The notes beneath the pieces are model-generated. The model was not told the origin of the DNA and searched no databases. It saw only the letters and a program-made list of their open reading frames with translations. Shown one piece after another: positions 1 to 9,213 of a stretch of DNA of 64,000 bases (positions are counted from its first letter, which is position 1; the number at the start of each line of letters is the position of its first letter). The stretch lies in contig NZ_CP089981.1 of assembly GCF_021389975.1 (NCBI RefSeq), positions 514,501 to 578,500 of the forward strand, read 5' to 3'. Source of the stretch: Fulvivirga ulvae. Its GTDB lineage: Bacteria > Bacteroidota > Bacteroidia > Cytophagales > Cyclobacteriaceae. Both the position numbers and the translations under genes were made by a program.

Positions 1-504
1 AACCAATACGGTGTCGCAATTCTCTTTCAGCGAATTGATCCCTATTTCAGCCTGAGTGGCTTTCTTTTTTCCTTCAAAGCCAAAAGGAGCTGTAACTATA
101 CCTACTGTAAGTATGTCCATTTCCTTGGCTATGCGGGCGATTACCGGTGCAGCACCAGTACCTGTACCCCCGCCCATTCCTGCTGTAATAAATACCATTT
201 TGGTATCATTGCCCAACAGGTCTCTTATTTCTTCCTTGCTTTCCAATGCAGCATTTTTACCTACTTCAGGATTAGCTCCTGCTCCCAGACCTTCGGTAAG
301 GTTAACACCTATCTGGATCTTACCCGGCACGGCGCTGGTTTTCAAAGCCTGAGAGTCGGTATTACAAACAACAAACTCTACATCTTTGATGCCTTGGTTA
401 AACATGTGGTTAACAGCGTTACTTCCACCGCCTCCCACACCGATCACTTTGATGATCGACTTGTGGTGCTTTGGAATATCGAATTTGTATGCATTTTCAG
501 ACAT
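1..504 (-). CDS. ftsZ: Cell division protein FtsZ, N-terminal part (runs off the left edge)
   Basis: FtsZ is the tubulin-like GTPase that forms the cytoplasmic division ring. Only residues 1-168 lie in the window; the gene continues past position 1. The protein begins MSENAYKFDIPKHHKS, followed by the GVGGGGSNAVNHM nucleotide-binding stretch. The tubulin signature GGGTGTG is at residues 111-117, and an NxTDxQAL-type segment lies between the two. It is the last gene seen of the dcw operon, 43 bp after ftsA. The ATG at 504 is chosen because it directly precedes the conserved N-terminus. Identity is certain; the C-terminal half cannot be judged. Confidence 0.97.
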   Translation of the reverse strand, partial: MSENAYKFDIPKHHKSIIKVIGVGGGGSNAVNHMFNQGIKDVEFVVCNTDSQALKTSAVPGKIQIGVNLTEGLGAGANPEVGKNAALESKEEIRDLLGNDTKMVFITAGMGGGTGTGAAPVIARIAKEMDILTVGIVTAPFGFEGKKKATQAEIGINSLKENCDTVLV

Positions 505-547
505 AACTATTTAAAATTTAGTGGTTGCAAAAATTAATTCCGGATCG

Positions 548-1855
548 TTAATACTCGTTTTTTCCGTCTAAGTCATCAATTAACAATCCCTTTGTTTTGT
601 TAAGTATTTTACTGAAGAAGTCACCGCTTCCGGTTTCCTTTTTCTTTGTCCCCGGCCTGTTATTGGCCGCTCTAACCTCCTTGTACCTGTTTTCCCGTTC
701 GTCAAGGGCTCTAAAACCTGAAAGCACAAGGCCAACGGAAGTAGCAAACATAGGGCTCTTAACAGCATCCATTTTACTTCTTCCCAGGTGCTCATTAGGG
801 TATCCGATCCGGGCATCCATCCCTGTCATATACTCTACCAGTTGCTTAAGTCCACTCAGCTGGCCACCACCACCGGTGATGACAATACCACCTGCCAGCC
901 TGTTTTCAAAGCCAGAGGTGATGATCTCAGTATGTGCCAGCTCTATGATCTCCTCCATTCTGGCTTCAATAATATGAGCCAGGTTTTTAATGGATATTTC
1001 CTTTGGAGCCCTATTTCTGATACCAGGTATGGAAACAATCTCGTTGGGGCTGGCTTCTTCCGCAATTGCTTTACCAAATTTCGTCTTCAGCAGCTCTGCC
1101 TGGTGCTGCATCACCATGCAACCCTGCTTAATGTCTGAAGTAATGATGTTACCTCCGAAAGGTATCACCGCGGTGTGCCTTATTATGTTATCATGGAAAA
1201 TAGCAATGTCAGTAGTACCACCACCGATATCGATCAGGCAAATGCCAGCTTCTTTTTCCTCATCGCTTAATACGGCCAGGCTCGAAGCCAGGGGTTCAAG
1301 GATAAGGTTTTCAATTTCCAAACCTGCACGTCTTACGCATTTGTTTATGTTATTGATGGCATTTGTCTGAGCCGTAATTACATGAAAGTCCGCCTCTAGT
1401 TTTACACCCGACATCCCTACCGGATCTTTAATACCGTCTTCATAATCTACCGTATAGTCCTGTGGCATAACATGTATAATCTCACTCCCGGGAGGAATTA
1501 CGATCCTGTACATGTCATTGCTCAATCTATTTATATCTTCAATGGTGATCTCATCATCATTAGAGGTTCTTGTGATGCTGCCATGATGTATAGAGCTTCT
1601 GATGTGCTGACCGGCAATACCTACATTGACTACTCTGATATCGATGCCCGATTGATCTTCAGCCTCCCTAACCGCCTTTTCAATCGCGTTTACCGTTTTA
1701 TCAATATTGGTTACTATACCGCGGATAACACCATCTGACTCCGCTTTGCCCATACCAAGAACTTCAAGCTTCCCAAACTCGTTCTTGCGTCCCACGATAG
1801 CGCAGATCTTCGTGGTACCAATGTCAAGTCCGACTACTATTTTGTCATTTTCCAT
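548..1855 (-). CDS. ftsA: Cell division protein FtsA
   Basis: FtsA is an actin-like ATPase that tethers FtsZ to the membrane and recruits late division proteins. The 435-aa product starts with the actin-fold phosphate-1 motif (VVGLDIGTTKICAIVG, residues 7-22). It carries a second phosphate motif, CLIDIGGGTTDIAIF, near residue 206, and an adenosine-binding GGIVITGGGGQLSGL segment near 323. The SHS2/1C insert lies between residues about 85 and 165. A basic and hydrophobic tail is the likely membrane anchor. It sits between ftsQ (98 bp upstream) and ftsZ (43 bp downstream), the standard dcw order. Length is normal for Bacteroidota. Confidence 0.97.
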   Translation of the reverse strand: MENDKIVVGLDIGTTKICAIVGRKNEFGKLEVLGMGKAESDGVIRGIVTNIDKTVNAIEKAVREAEDQSGIDIRVVNVGIAGQHIRSSIHHGSITRTSNDDEITIEDINRLSNDMYRIVIPPGSEIIHVMPQDYTVDYEDGIKDPVGMSGVKLEADFHVITAQTNAINNINKCVRRAGLEIENLILEPLASSLAVLSDEEKEAGICLIDIGGGTTDIAIFHDNIIRHTAVIPFGGNIITSDIKQGCMVMQHQAELLKTKFGKAIAEEASPNEIVSIPGIRNRAPKEISIKNLAHIIEARMEEIIELAHTEIITSGFENRLAGGIVITGGGGQLSGLKQLVEYMTGMDARIGYPNEHLGRSKMDAVKSPMFATSVGLVLSGFRALDERENRYKEVRAANNRPGTKKKETGSGDFFSKILNKTKGLLIDDLDGKNEY

Positions 1856-1953
1856 GGTTGTAACTATTTATTTATTAGTGGTTGTTTCTCTTTTAATTTG
1901 CGGATTTCATCTTACCCTTTTCAGTTATCTTACCGTAAACCGTCCAGCTGTAA

Positions 1954-2718
1954 CTATTCCGCAATTATTTGTCCTTCATACATTAAATTCACTCTTTCAT
2001 AAGTGTTCCACCCTTTTCGTGGTAGTATTTGCTTATAGAAGATCTCAAGCTTTTTAAACTTTTCTTCCAACTCTTCAGGTTGCCCAAACTCTACATATTG
2101 CTTAGTTACCTGGGGGTACAGCGTCATATTCAACTTTTTATCAATATCAATCTGAGCGATCTGGGCCTTCCAGAATTTGTCACTATTGATAAATCTTAGC
2201 ATAGCATAGATTTTCTTCCCTTCATCTGTACTCAGCAGATCACTTTTGACCAGTTGCCCGGTATACTTGCCTGAGATGAGTACAACCCGCGATGAAAACT
2301 TATCTGACACTGGTAAAACCGCTCCGTCCGTAGCTATGTAAGCATCAGGACCGTTGCTCTGAATTACTCTTGCAAATGGCCTTCTGAGATCAACATTGAC
2401 CAGCATATTTCCCTTAAGATCTTTATAGATCTCAGCCTTTTTTATAAACCTGTCACTTTTTACTCTTTCTTCTATTTCTTTCAGGTTAAGGTCTTTAAAA
2501 CTGGCACCTTTAACTACATGTGCTCCGGCAGAGGTCATAAGCGAGAGTATATCCTGCTCATTCACAAAGTAATTATCGTACTGGTTGTCGATCCGGATCA
2601 CGATATCCTTGCATGTGTCTCCGTCTTGCTTGCTCTCTGTAAATCCAATTACAGATATCAATCCGAGGGAGGCCAACACCACTTTCACTCCTTTTTTTAG
2701 TCTCAGTTTCTTAAACAT
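1954..2718 (-). CDS. ftsQ: FtsQ/DivIB-like division protein
   Basis: This is a single-pass membrane protein of the FtsQLB divisome subcomplex. The 254-aa product has a basic N-terminus, one membrane segment at about residues 11-27, and then a periplasmic part beginning with a POTRA-like region (about 40-112) and a beta domain (YIATDGAVLPVSDKFSSRVVLISG). Sequence identity within the FtsQ family is low, so the assignment rests partly on position between murC and ftsA. Its start overlaps the end of murC by 8 bp, implying translational coupling. ftsA follows after 98 bp. Confidence 0.85.
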   Translation of the reverse strand: MFKKLRLKKGVKVVLASLGLISVIGFTESKQDGDTCKDIVIRIDNQYDNYFVNEQDILSLMTSAGAHVVKGASFKDLNLKEIEERVKSDRFIKKAEIYKDLKGNMLVNVDLRRPFARVIQSNGPDAYIATDGAVLPVSDKFSSRVVLISGKYTGQLVKSDLLSTDEGKKIYAMLRFINSDKFWKAQIAQIDIDKKLNMTLYPQVTKQYVEFGQPEELEEKFKKLEIFYKQILPRKGWNTYERVNLMYEGQIIAE

Positions 2719-4105
2719 GATATCTGTTCTTTAATAAATCTCTAACCGGCAGCACCATTTGGTCGATGTCTCCTGCACCAATCGTTGCCACCACATCTAA
2801 TTCCCTGTTTCTCAGGCATTCCAGCAATTCCTGTTTGGAACACTGCACCTTCTCGTCCACCGAAATATTCTTAAAAATGATTTCGGATGTTATCCCTTCT
2901 ATGGGTTCCTCCCTGGCTGGATAAATATCCAGCAGTATCACTTCATCAGCGAGGCTCAGACTTTCTGCAAATCCGTCGGCAAAATCCCTTGTCCTGGAGT
3001 AAAGATGTGGCTGAAAAATGGCCGTGATCTTTCTGTCGGGATACAACGCCCTTAATGATTTCAAAAATGCTTCAATCTCTACGGGATGATGGGCATAATC
3101 ATCAACTAGCACCACATCCTGCCCCCTGAGCAGGTACTCGAACCGCCTTTTTACTCCCAAATAGCTTTCTATCCCAACCTTTACTTCTTCAGGACTTAAA
3201 AGGAGATCCAGCGCAATAGCAATTGCTACTGTCGCATTTTCAACATTATGAAAACCGGGAACGCCTAATCTTAGTCGCTCAATCTTGTGCCTCTCGTCCG
3301 AATAATCGAATTCAAAAAATCCATTTTTCATGGTAATGTTACTGGCAAAAAAATGTCCCCGGTTTATTCCATATGTACAGACAGTTCCTTTAAAGTCTGT
3401 AGTTAGTTCTTTTGCTATTTTCTCGTTTATAAATAGTTTACCTTTTGTCTTTATTTTCCCTATAAACTCCTTAAATGAAGTTTCAAGGTTTGATTTATCT
3501 CCATAGATATCCAGATGGTCAGCATCCGAAGCTGTGACTACGGCGATATCAGGATTTAGTGCCAAAAATGATCTGTCAAACTCATCCGCTTCTACTACAG
3601 CTACGGTTTCCGTACTAATCTCTTCATTAGATATGAAGTTTGATCGGTAGTTGGTGGCAATACCACCTAAAAAAGCGGTTATATCACGCCCTGCAGATTT
3701 CAACAGGTGCGCAACCATAGATGAAGTAGTGGTTTTACCATGGGTACCTGCAACTGCCACTGTATAAAAACCGGCTGATATCATGCCTAATACCTGCGAC
3801 CGCTTCTGAATAACATACCCTTTGTCTCTCAGATAGTTAAACTCAAGATGCCCTTTAGGTATGGCCGGCGTGTAAACGATCAGTGAGCCCTCCTTATCTT
3901 CCTTTATCTTTTTAGGAATAAAGTCAACGCCATCCTGATAGTGTATGGAAATATTTTCAGCCTCCAGCTGGCGGGTAAGTTCAGTACTGGTACGGTCATA
4001 GCCCGCCACGTAGAAGTTGTTTTCATTAAACCACCTGGCCAGGGCACTCATACCAATCCCTCCGATCCCGAGGAAATATACACTATGGTAATTTTTCAGC
4101 GTCAC
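2711..4105 (-). CDS. murC: UDP-N-acetylmuramate--L-alanine ligase MurC
   Basis: MurC adds L-alanine to UDP-MurNAc with ATP, the first amino-acid addition in peptidoglycan precursor synthesis (cytoplasmic). The 464-aa protein shows the Rossmann UDP-binding start FLGIGGIGMSALARWF (residues 11-26). The ATP P-loop VAGTHGKTTTSSM lies near residue 118. The central domain has AVVEADEFDRSFL, and the C-terminal domain has VDDYAHHPVEIEAFL, typical of MurC. It overlaps murG by 4 bp upstream and ftsQ by 8 bp downstream. Length is normal and no active-site loss is visible. Confidence 0.97.
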   Translation of the reverse strand: MTLKNYHSVYFLGIGGIGMSALARWFNENNFYVAGYDRTSTELTRQLEAENISIHYQDGVDFIPKKIKEDKEGSLIVYTPAIPKGHLEFNYLRDKGYVIQKRSQVLGMISAGFYTVAVAGTHGKTTTSSMVAHLLKSAGRDITAFLGGIATNYRSNFISNEEISTETVAVVEADEFDRSFLALNPDIAVVTASDADHLDIYGDKSNLETSFKEFIGKIKTKGKLFINEKIAKELTTDFKGTVCTYGINRGHFFASNITMKNGFFEFDYSDERHKIERLRLGVPGFHNVENATVAIAIALDLLLSPEEVKVGIESYLGVKRRFEYLLRGQDVVLVDDYAHHPVEIEAFLKSLRALYPDRKITAIFQPHLYSRTRDFADGFAESLSLADEVILLDIYPAREEPIEGITSEIIFKNISVDEKVQCSKQELLECLRNRELDVVATIGAGDIDQMVLPVRDLLKNRYHV

Positions 4106-5211
4106 TTTATTATATTCATCAATTCATTTACAATATCTTCTGTTGCATTGGGCTTTGCCAGCTGCTTAATATTCCCGGCTAATTGGACCTTTCTCTTTTC
4201 ATCCTTAAGCAAAGCAAGTGATTCTGTCACGAGTCTTTGCTCAGCCACTACATCCCTCACCAGCACTGCGGCGTTTTTATCGATCAGAGCTTTTGCGTTC
4301 TTGGTCTGGTGATCTTCCGCCACATTAGGTGAGGGCACAAATATCACCGGCCTGCCTACAAGGCACAGCTCTGAAATTGACAATGCTCCTGCCCTGGATA
4401 TGACCACGTCACCAGCGGCATAGGCAAGATCCATTTCCCTGATAAATTCAAGTATCCTTATATTTTCCAGGTTCAGGCCTTTTGCCTTTGCAACCATCTC
4501 TTCATGGTAAAACTTACCGGTCTGCCAGATCAGCTGCACTCCCGCATCTACAATCTGCCGGAGCTGCTTAACGATGCTGTTGTTGATCGTTCTGGCTCCA
4601 AGGCTTCCTCCCAGGACCAGAATGGTCATTTTATCCGGCTTAAGGTCAAAATGCTTTAATGCGCGCTCCCTCTTTTCTTCAACATTTAGTATATCCTTCC
4701 TTACTGGGTTCCCTGTTATCACAATCTTCTCCTTCGGAAAATACCGCTCCATGTGCTCATACGCCACGCATATTCTTTCCACCTTTTTACCAAGGCGCTT
4801 ATTGGTCAAGCCTGCATAAGAGTTTTGCTCCTGGATCATGGATGGCACTTTACGGCTGCTTGCTGCCAGCATTATGGGCCCACTGGCGTACCCTCCCACA
4901 CCAATCACGGCATCCGGCTTAAACCTTTTTATTATTCTGTTAGCTGCCACATAACTGAACAAAACCTTGAACGGGAAGTAAAGGTTATCAATAGAAATTC
5001 TCCTTTGAAAACCACTGATCCATAAACCGATGATCTTGTAGCCTGCTTCAGGCACTTTTTTCATCTCCATCTTACCCTTTGCTCCTACAAAAAGTATCTG
5101 AGCATCACTAAACCGAGCCTTAATCTCATTAGCTATAGCTATGGCAGGATATATGTGTCCGCCGGTGCCTCCGCCGCTAATGATAAATCGATATGGTCGT
5201 TCAGTTTTCAA
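4102..5211 (-). CDS. murG: MurG, lipid II-forming GlcNAc transferase
   Basis: MurG transfers GlcNAc from UDP-GlcNAc to lipid I, giving lipid II on the inner membrane face. The 369-aa GT28 protein has the N-terminal glycine-rich loop ISGGGTGGHIYPAIAIA (residues 11-27). A second G-rich loop, VLGGSLGARTINNS, is near residue 204. The UDP-GlcNAc pocket reads SRAGALSISEL, and VPSPNVAEDHQTKNA follows. The stop overlaps the murC start by 4 bp. A 110-bp gap with low-complexity repeats separates it from ftsW. Confidence 0.97.
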   Translation of the reverse strand: MKTERPYRFIISGGGTGGHIYPAIAIANEIKARFSDAQILFVGAKGKMEMKKVPEAGYKIIGLWISGFQRRISIDNLYFPFKVLFSYVAANRIIKRFKPDAVIGVGGYASGPIMLAASSRKVPSMIQEQNSYAGLTNKRLGKKVERICVAYEHMERYFPKEKIVITGNPVRKDILNVEEKRERALKHFDLKPDKMTILVLGGSLGARTINNSIVKQLRQIVDAGVQLIWQTGKFYHEEMVAKAKGLNLENIRILEFIREMDLAYAAGDVVISRAGALSISELCLVGRPVIFVPSPNVAEDHQTKNAKALIDKNAAVLVRDVVAEQRLVTESLALLKDEKRKVQLAGNIKQLAKPNATEDIVNELMNIIK

Positions 5212-5213
5212 CA

Positions 5214-5262
5214 GTTCTTTGTTCTTAATTCTTAGTTTACATCTTGTTCTTGGTTTACAGTC
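5214..5262. repeat. Low-complexity imperfect direct repeat between ftsW and murG
   Basis: Two imperfect copies of a TTGTTCTT...GTTTACA unit occur in the ftsW-murG gap. Read on the minus strand this is purine-rich AAGAACAAA-type sequence. It is followed by imperfect inverted segments (ACAGT...ACTGT, TGGT...ACCA) up to about 5312. It breaks an otherwise tightly packed operon. The role is unknown; it may be a decayed intergenic repeat. Confidence 0.4.
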
Positions 5263-5321
5263 CTTTAGTTAATGGCCCACTAAATGGTCAACCATGAACC
5301 AGTAACTGTAAATTGAAATTT

Positions 5322-6482
5322 CTACGCTCTTATCATATTTTTAATCTCTTTACTTGTGCTGCCTGTCCAGCTTTTATCAACTTCGCCACGGCTTACACTT
5401 AATATTATACCAATTGAAAGACCAGTAAAAAGTAAGGAGGTACCCCCCATGCTTACCATCGGTAATGGCAGACCAGTAATTGGCCCCAACCCGACTACAA
5501 CTCCCATGTTTACCATGGCCTGCAGAACCAGGGCAAAACTCAGTCCTGCTGATAATAATCCTCCAAAGGCTCTTTCACTGTTAATGACTCCCTTCATGCC
5601 TCTAGATAGCAATATCAGGTATAGTACTAGTACTACTACTCCTCCTATCATGCCATATTCTTCAATGATGATCGCGTACACGAAATCAGAATATGGGTGA
5701 GGTAATATATTTCTTTGCTGACTCTGCCCCGGACCCTTGCCTGTAATTCCTCCTGTAGCCACTGCTATTCTCGCGTGTTGTGCCTGAAATGGCAATTCTT
5801 TACCTTCTATAAAACTCTCTACCCTGTTCTTTGCCGTTTCTGCCCTCACCCCAAACTTCAATGCTGCCACACCTGATAATGCTCCTACAAACACCAGCAT
5901 AGCCAGGTATTTAACCGGTACTCTGCCTATAAACATGATCAGCATGCATGTCAGGAACAACAGGATGGCTGATGAGAGGTTTGTCAAAGCGATCAGACCG
6001 CAAATCACACCACACCAGATCAGAATCGGGATCAGCGATTCTTTAAAATCAGCTATATTCTGCTGCCGCTTGGACAACATGCTGGCAAGGCTGGTTATTA
6101 ATGCCAAACTCGCCAGGTCAGACGGTTGAAATGAAGCATTGATCACTGGTACCATGATCCACCTTGAGGCATCATTCAGGCTCATACCGTTGGTAAACGT
6201 ATAGATGAGCAGCGGCACGCTGACCCATAATGCCAGCCGTGATATTCTTGAATAATACCTGTAATCAACTCTATGGGCAAACCACATAGCCAGCAAACCG
6301 ACTCCTAAAAGCATTGTATGCTTAAACAGGTAGGTTTCCGGGTTACTCATGCGCTTAAAGGCTAGTGTACCTGTAGCACTATATACTACCAGTATACTGA
6401 TCAGTGATAAGGCAAAGACCACGGCCCATATCACCGGATCGCCGTGCAGATGTTCATCTACCCATGTCTTTATCTTTTTCAT
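5322..6482 (-). CDS. ftsW: FtsW, SEDS peptidoglycan polymerase
   Basis: FtsW is a polytopic SEDS-family glycosyltransferase that polymerises lipid II at the septum together with the FtsI transpeptidase. The 386-aa product has about ten membrane segments. The conserved periplasmic loop HPYSDFVYAIIIEEYG contains the essential SEDS aspartate. GITGKGPGQSQQR precedes that loop, and the GLPLPMVSMGGTSLL motif lies near the C-terminus. It overlaps murD by 4 bp upstream. FtsW rather than RodA is inferred from the dcw context. Confidence 0.95.
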   Translation of the reverse strand: MKKIKTWVDEHLHGDPVIWAVVFALSLISILVVYSATGTLAFKRMSNPETYLFKHTMLLGVGLLAMWFAHRVDYRYYSRISRLALWVSVPLLIYTFTNGMSLNDASRWIMVPVINASFQPSDLASLALITSLASMLSKRQQNIADFKESLIPILIWCGVICGLIALTNLSSAILLFLTCMLIMFIGRVPVKYLAMLVFVGALSGVAALKFGVRAETAKNRVESFIEGKELPFQAQHARIAVATGGITGKGPGQSQQRNILPHPYSDFVYAIIIEEYGMIGGVVVLVLYLILLSRGMKGVINSERAFGGLLSAGLSFALVLQAMVNMGVVVGLGPITGLPLPMVSMGGTSLLFTGLSIGIILSVSRGEVDKSWTGSTSKEIKNMIRA

Positions 6483-7837
6483 TGATTTAAAGCTTTACTT
6501 TCAAACTCCTGTTTCAATTCAAGTACTGCCTGCTTGAACTGGTTTCCTCTATCTTCATAATTTTTGAACAAGTCAAAACTCGCGCATGCCGGTGACAACA
6601 ATACCACATCATGTGCCTCGGCATATCCCAGGGCTGATCTTACGGCATCCTTAATATTGTCAGTCTCCAGTAAGTTGATGATTTGCTCATGGAAGGCATC
6701 TCTTAGCTTACTGTTATCTTTTCCAAGGCAAACCAGCGCTTTTACCTTAGCATTTACAGACTCCATTACCAGACTGTAATCATTACCTTTATCAATGCCG
6801 CCGGCAATCCATACCAACGGCACGGTGAAACTATCCAGAGCATATCTTACCGCGTCCACGTTAGTCGCTTTCGAATCGTTGATAAAGTCCACATCGTTGA
6901 TAGTAGCAACATACTCCATCCGATGTGGTGCATTTTTAAATGTCTTCAGGCTTTGCCTTATGCACTCTTCATCTACCTTCAATATGCGGGCTGCTGAGAT
7001 TGCTGCCATCATATTTATAGCGTTATGCTCGCCTCTCAGTACTGTATCCTGCTGGGCTATTTTAAAGCCGTCATCAAAAATTATTTCTCCATTGGCTGCA
7101 TGTGTCTGACCTTCATCAGTCAGTGATACAGCGTGTAACTGAGCCTTTATCGACCTTTTGTTTATAGCCTCCTGTATGAGCACATTATCCGCATAGTAAA
7201 TAAAGTGATCATCTGGTGTCATGTTGCTAACAAGACGAAATTTAGAATCAACGTAATTGGTCAGCTTATAGTCATAGCGATCCATATGATCGGGAGTAAT
7301 GTTTAGTAATACTCCGATAAATGGTTTGAAGTATACAGCGCCGTCCAGTTGGAAGCTGCTCATTTCCACTACATAGTAGTCGTGTTTGTCTTCAATGATT
7401 TGTTTCGCCAGGCTGTGCCCCACATTACCTGCAAGACCTACATTCAACCCCGCTTCTTTTAGCAGGTGGTAGGTAAGCAGTGTGGTTGTGGTCTTCCCGT
7501 TAGTACCTGTAATAGCTATGATCTTCGCGGTAGTGTATTGCGCCGCAAATTCAATTTCGTCTATAAATTGAATGTTTTTAGCCTGGGCCTTCTTTATAAT
7601 ATCCGACTTCTCGGAGATACCCGGGCTTTTAATGATCAGACTGGACTCAAAAATAATGTCTACAGAATGCTTACCTTCTTCAAAAGCAATACCAGCATCA
7701 GTCAGCTCTTTTTTGTAGCTGTCTTTAATCTTTCCAAAGTCAGAAACGAAAACGTCATACCCCTTGCTCCTTGCAAGCAGCGCCGCTCCCGTACCGCTTT
7801 CTCCCGCACCCAATATGGTCACTTTTCTACTCACCAT
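6479..7837 (-). CDS. murD: UDP-N-acetylmuramoylalanine--D-glutamate ligase MurD
   Basis: MurD adds D-glutamate to UDP-MurNAc-L-Ala. The 452-aa Mur ligase has the N-terminal ILGAGESGTGAALLA fold and an ATP P-loop ITGTNGKTTTTLL near residue 110. The central region includes VEMSSFQLD and LNITPDHMDRY. The C-terminal domain contains INDSKATNVDAV and WIAGGIDKG, which are MurD hallmarks. It follows mraY after 163 bp and overlaps the ftsW start by 4 bp. No murF lies between murE and mraY, as is common in Bacteroidota. Confidence 0.97.
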   Translation of the reverse strand: MVSRKVTILGAGESGTGAALLARSKGYDVFVSDFGKIKDSYKKELTDAGIAFEEGKHSVDIIFESSLIIKSPGISEKSDIIKKAQAKNIQFIDEIEFAAQYTTAKIIAITGTNGKTTTTLLTYHLLKEAGLNVGLAGNVGHSLAKQIIEDKHDYYVVEMSSFQLDGAVYFKPFIGVLLNITPDHMDRYDYKLTNYVDSKFRLVSNMTPDDHFIYYADNVLIQEAINKRSIKAQLHAVSLTDEGQTHAANGEIIFDDGFKIAQQDTVLRGEHNAINMMAAISAARILKVDEECIRQSLKTFKNAPHRMEYVATINDVDFINDSKATNVDAVRYALDSFTVPLVWIAGGIDKGNDYSLVMESVNAKVKALVCLGKDNSKLRDAFHEQIINLLETDNIKDAVRSALGYAEAHDVVLLSPACASFDLFKNYEDRGNQFKQAVLELKQEFESKALNQ

Positions 7838-8000
7838 TCTATCTGTATCTGCCTGTTTATATTGCCTAAGCTTATTTTTCCATTAACATATGCAACTCCT
7901 CTTCTCACCATAATCTTTATCTGCTTAGTAATTGCACTGAAAATAGCCGTATAGATGTCGCACATATTAATCATGTCTTTATCAGTTTATATCTATTAAA

Positions 8001-9209
8001 TCATCTCAATTTTAATGTTGCCAAAGTCAAAATCGCCAATAATATCCCTACTATCCAGAATCTGGTTACGATCTTGGATTCATGTAAATTCTTTTTCTGA
8101 TAGTGGTGATGCAGTGGGGACATTAAGAATATCCTTCTACCCTCACCATATTTTTTCCTGGTGTATTTGAAATATGACACCTGCATGATCACCGAAAGAT
8201 TTTCAATCAGGAATATTCCGCATAGTACAGGTATCATAAGCTCCTTTCTTACCACCAGTGCCACTACAGCAATAATACCTCCCAAAGACAGGCTGCCTGT
8301 ATCTCCCATAAAAACCTGTGCAGGATATGAATTGTACCAAAGGAACCCACAACATGCTCCTACAAATGCGGTACAGAATATCACCACTTCGCTCAGATTG
8401 GGGATATGCAGGATATTCAGATAATCGCTAAAGTCAACACGACCGGACAAGTAGGCAAAGATCGCCAGTGTAAGCCCTATAATTGCCGAAGTTCCTGCCG
8501 CCAGACCATCAATACCGTCTGTAATATTAGCTCCGTTTGAAACTGCGGTGATAATGAAGATTACAATGAGTACATAAATGATCCAGGTGTAATCATGTCC
8601 CAAAAACGGCACGATGCTATCGTAATCCAGCTCATTATCCTTAAAAAAGGGAACCGTAGTTTTGGTCGATTTTACGTCATGGTATTCACGTATAACTTCA
8701 TTGTTTTCTATAACAGCGTCATCCGAATATTCCCTAACCACCACATCGTCGTGAAAGTACAGGGTGAGCCCTACTATAAGGCCTATACCAATCTGGCCCA
8801 CAACTTTAAACTTACCTGCAAGCCCTTCTTTATTCTTCTTAAATACCTTAATATAATCATCCAGGAAGCCAATTAACCCAAGCCATACGGTCGCCACAAT
8901 AAGCAGGATAACATACACATTATCCAGTTTGGCAAAAAGAAGCACCGGCACCAATATGGCACTCAGAATGATCAGTCCGCCCATTGTAGGTGTGCCTTTC
9001 TTCTCCATTTGCCCCTCAAGCCCAAGATCACGTACACTTTCTCCTACCTGCTTCTTTCTCAGGAAGTTGATAAGTTTTTTACCAAACATGATAGTAATCA
9101 ACAGCGAGATAACTGCCGCCATGCCAGCCCGGAACGAGATATATTGAAATACCCCGGCTCCGATCAGGTTAAATTCTCTCTGCAGATAATCAAAAAAGTA
9201 ATACAGCAT
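8001..9209 (-). CDS. mraY: MraY, phospho-MurNAc-pentapeptide translocase
   Basis: MraY makes lipid I by transferring phospho-MurNAc-pentapeptide to undecaprenyl phosphate in the inner membrane. The 402-aa product has about ten membrane helices, the catalytic FLDDYIK pair, NITDGIDGLAAG, and the C-terminal MSPLHHHYQKK histidine motif. It is about 40 residues longer than the E. coli enzyme because of a charged insert at about residues 155-200. That insert is usual for Bacteroidota MraY (family knowledge). It starts 4 bp after murE ends. Confidence 0.97.
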   Translation of the reverse strand: MLYYFFDYLQREFNLIGAGVFQYISFRAGMAAVISLLITIMFGKKLINFLRKKQVGESVRDLGLEGQMEKKGTPTMGGLIILSAILVPVLLFAKLDNVYVILLIVATVWLGLIGFLDDYIKVFKKNKEGLAGKFKVVGQIGIGLIVGLTLYFHDDVVVREYSDDAVIENNEVIREYHDVKSTKTTVPFFKDNELDYDSIVPFLGHDYTWIIYVLIVIFIITAVSNGANITDGIDGLAAGTSAIIGLTLAIFAYLSGRVDFSDYLNILHIPNLSEVVIFCTAFVGACCGFLWYNSYPAQVFMGDTGSLSLGGIIAVVALVVRKELMIPVLCGIFLIENLSVIMQVSYFKYTRKKYGEGRRIFLMSPLHHHYQKKNLHESKIVTRFWIVGILLAILTLATLKLR

Positions 9210-9213
9210 CTAT

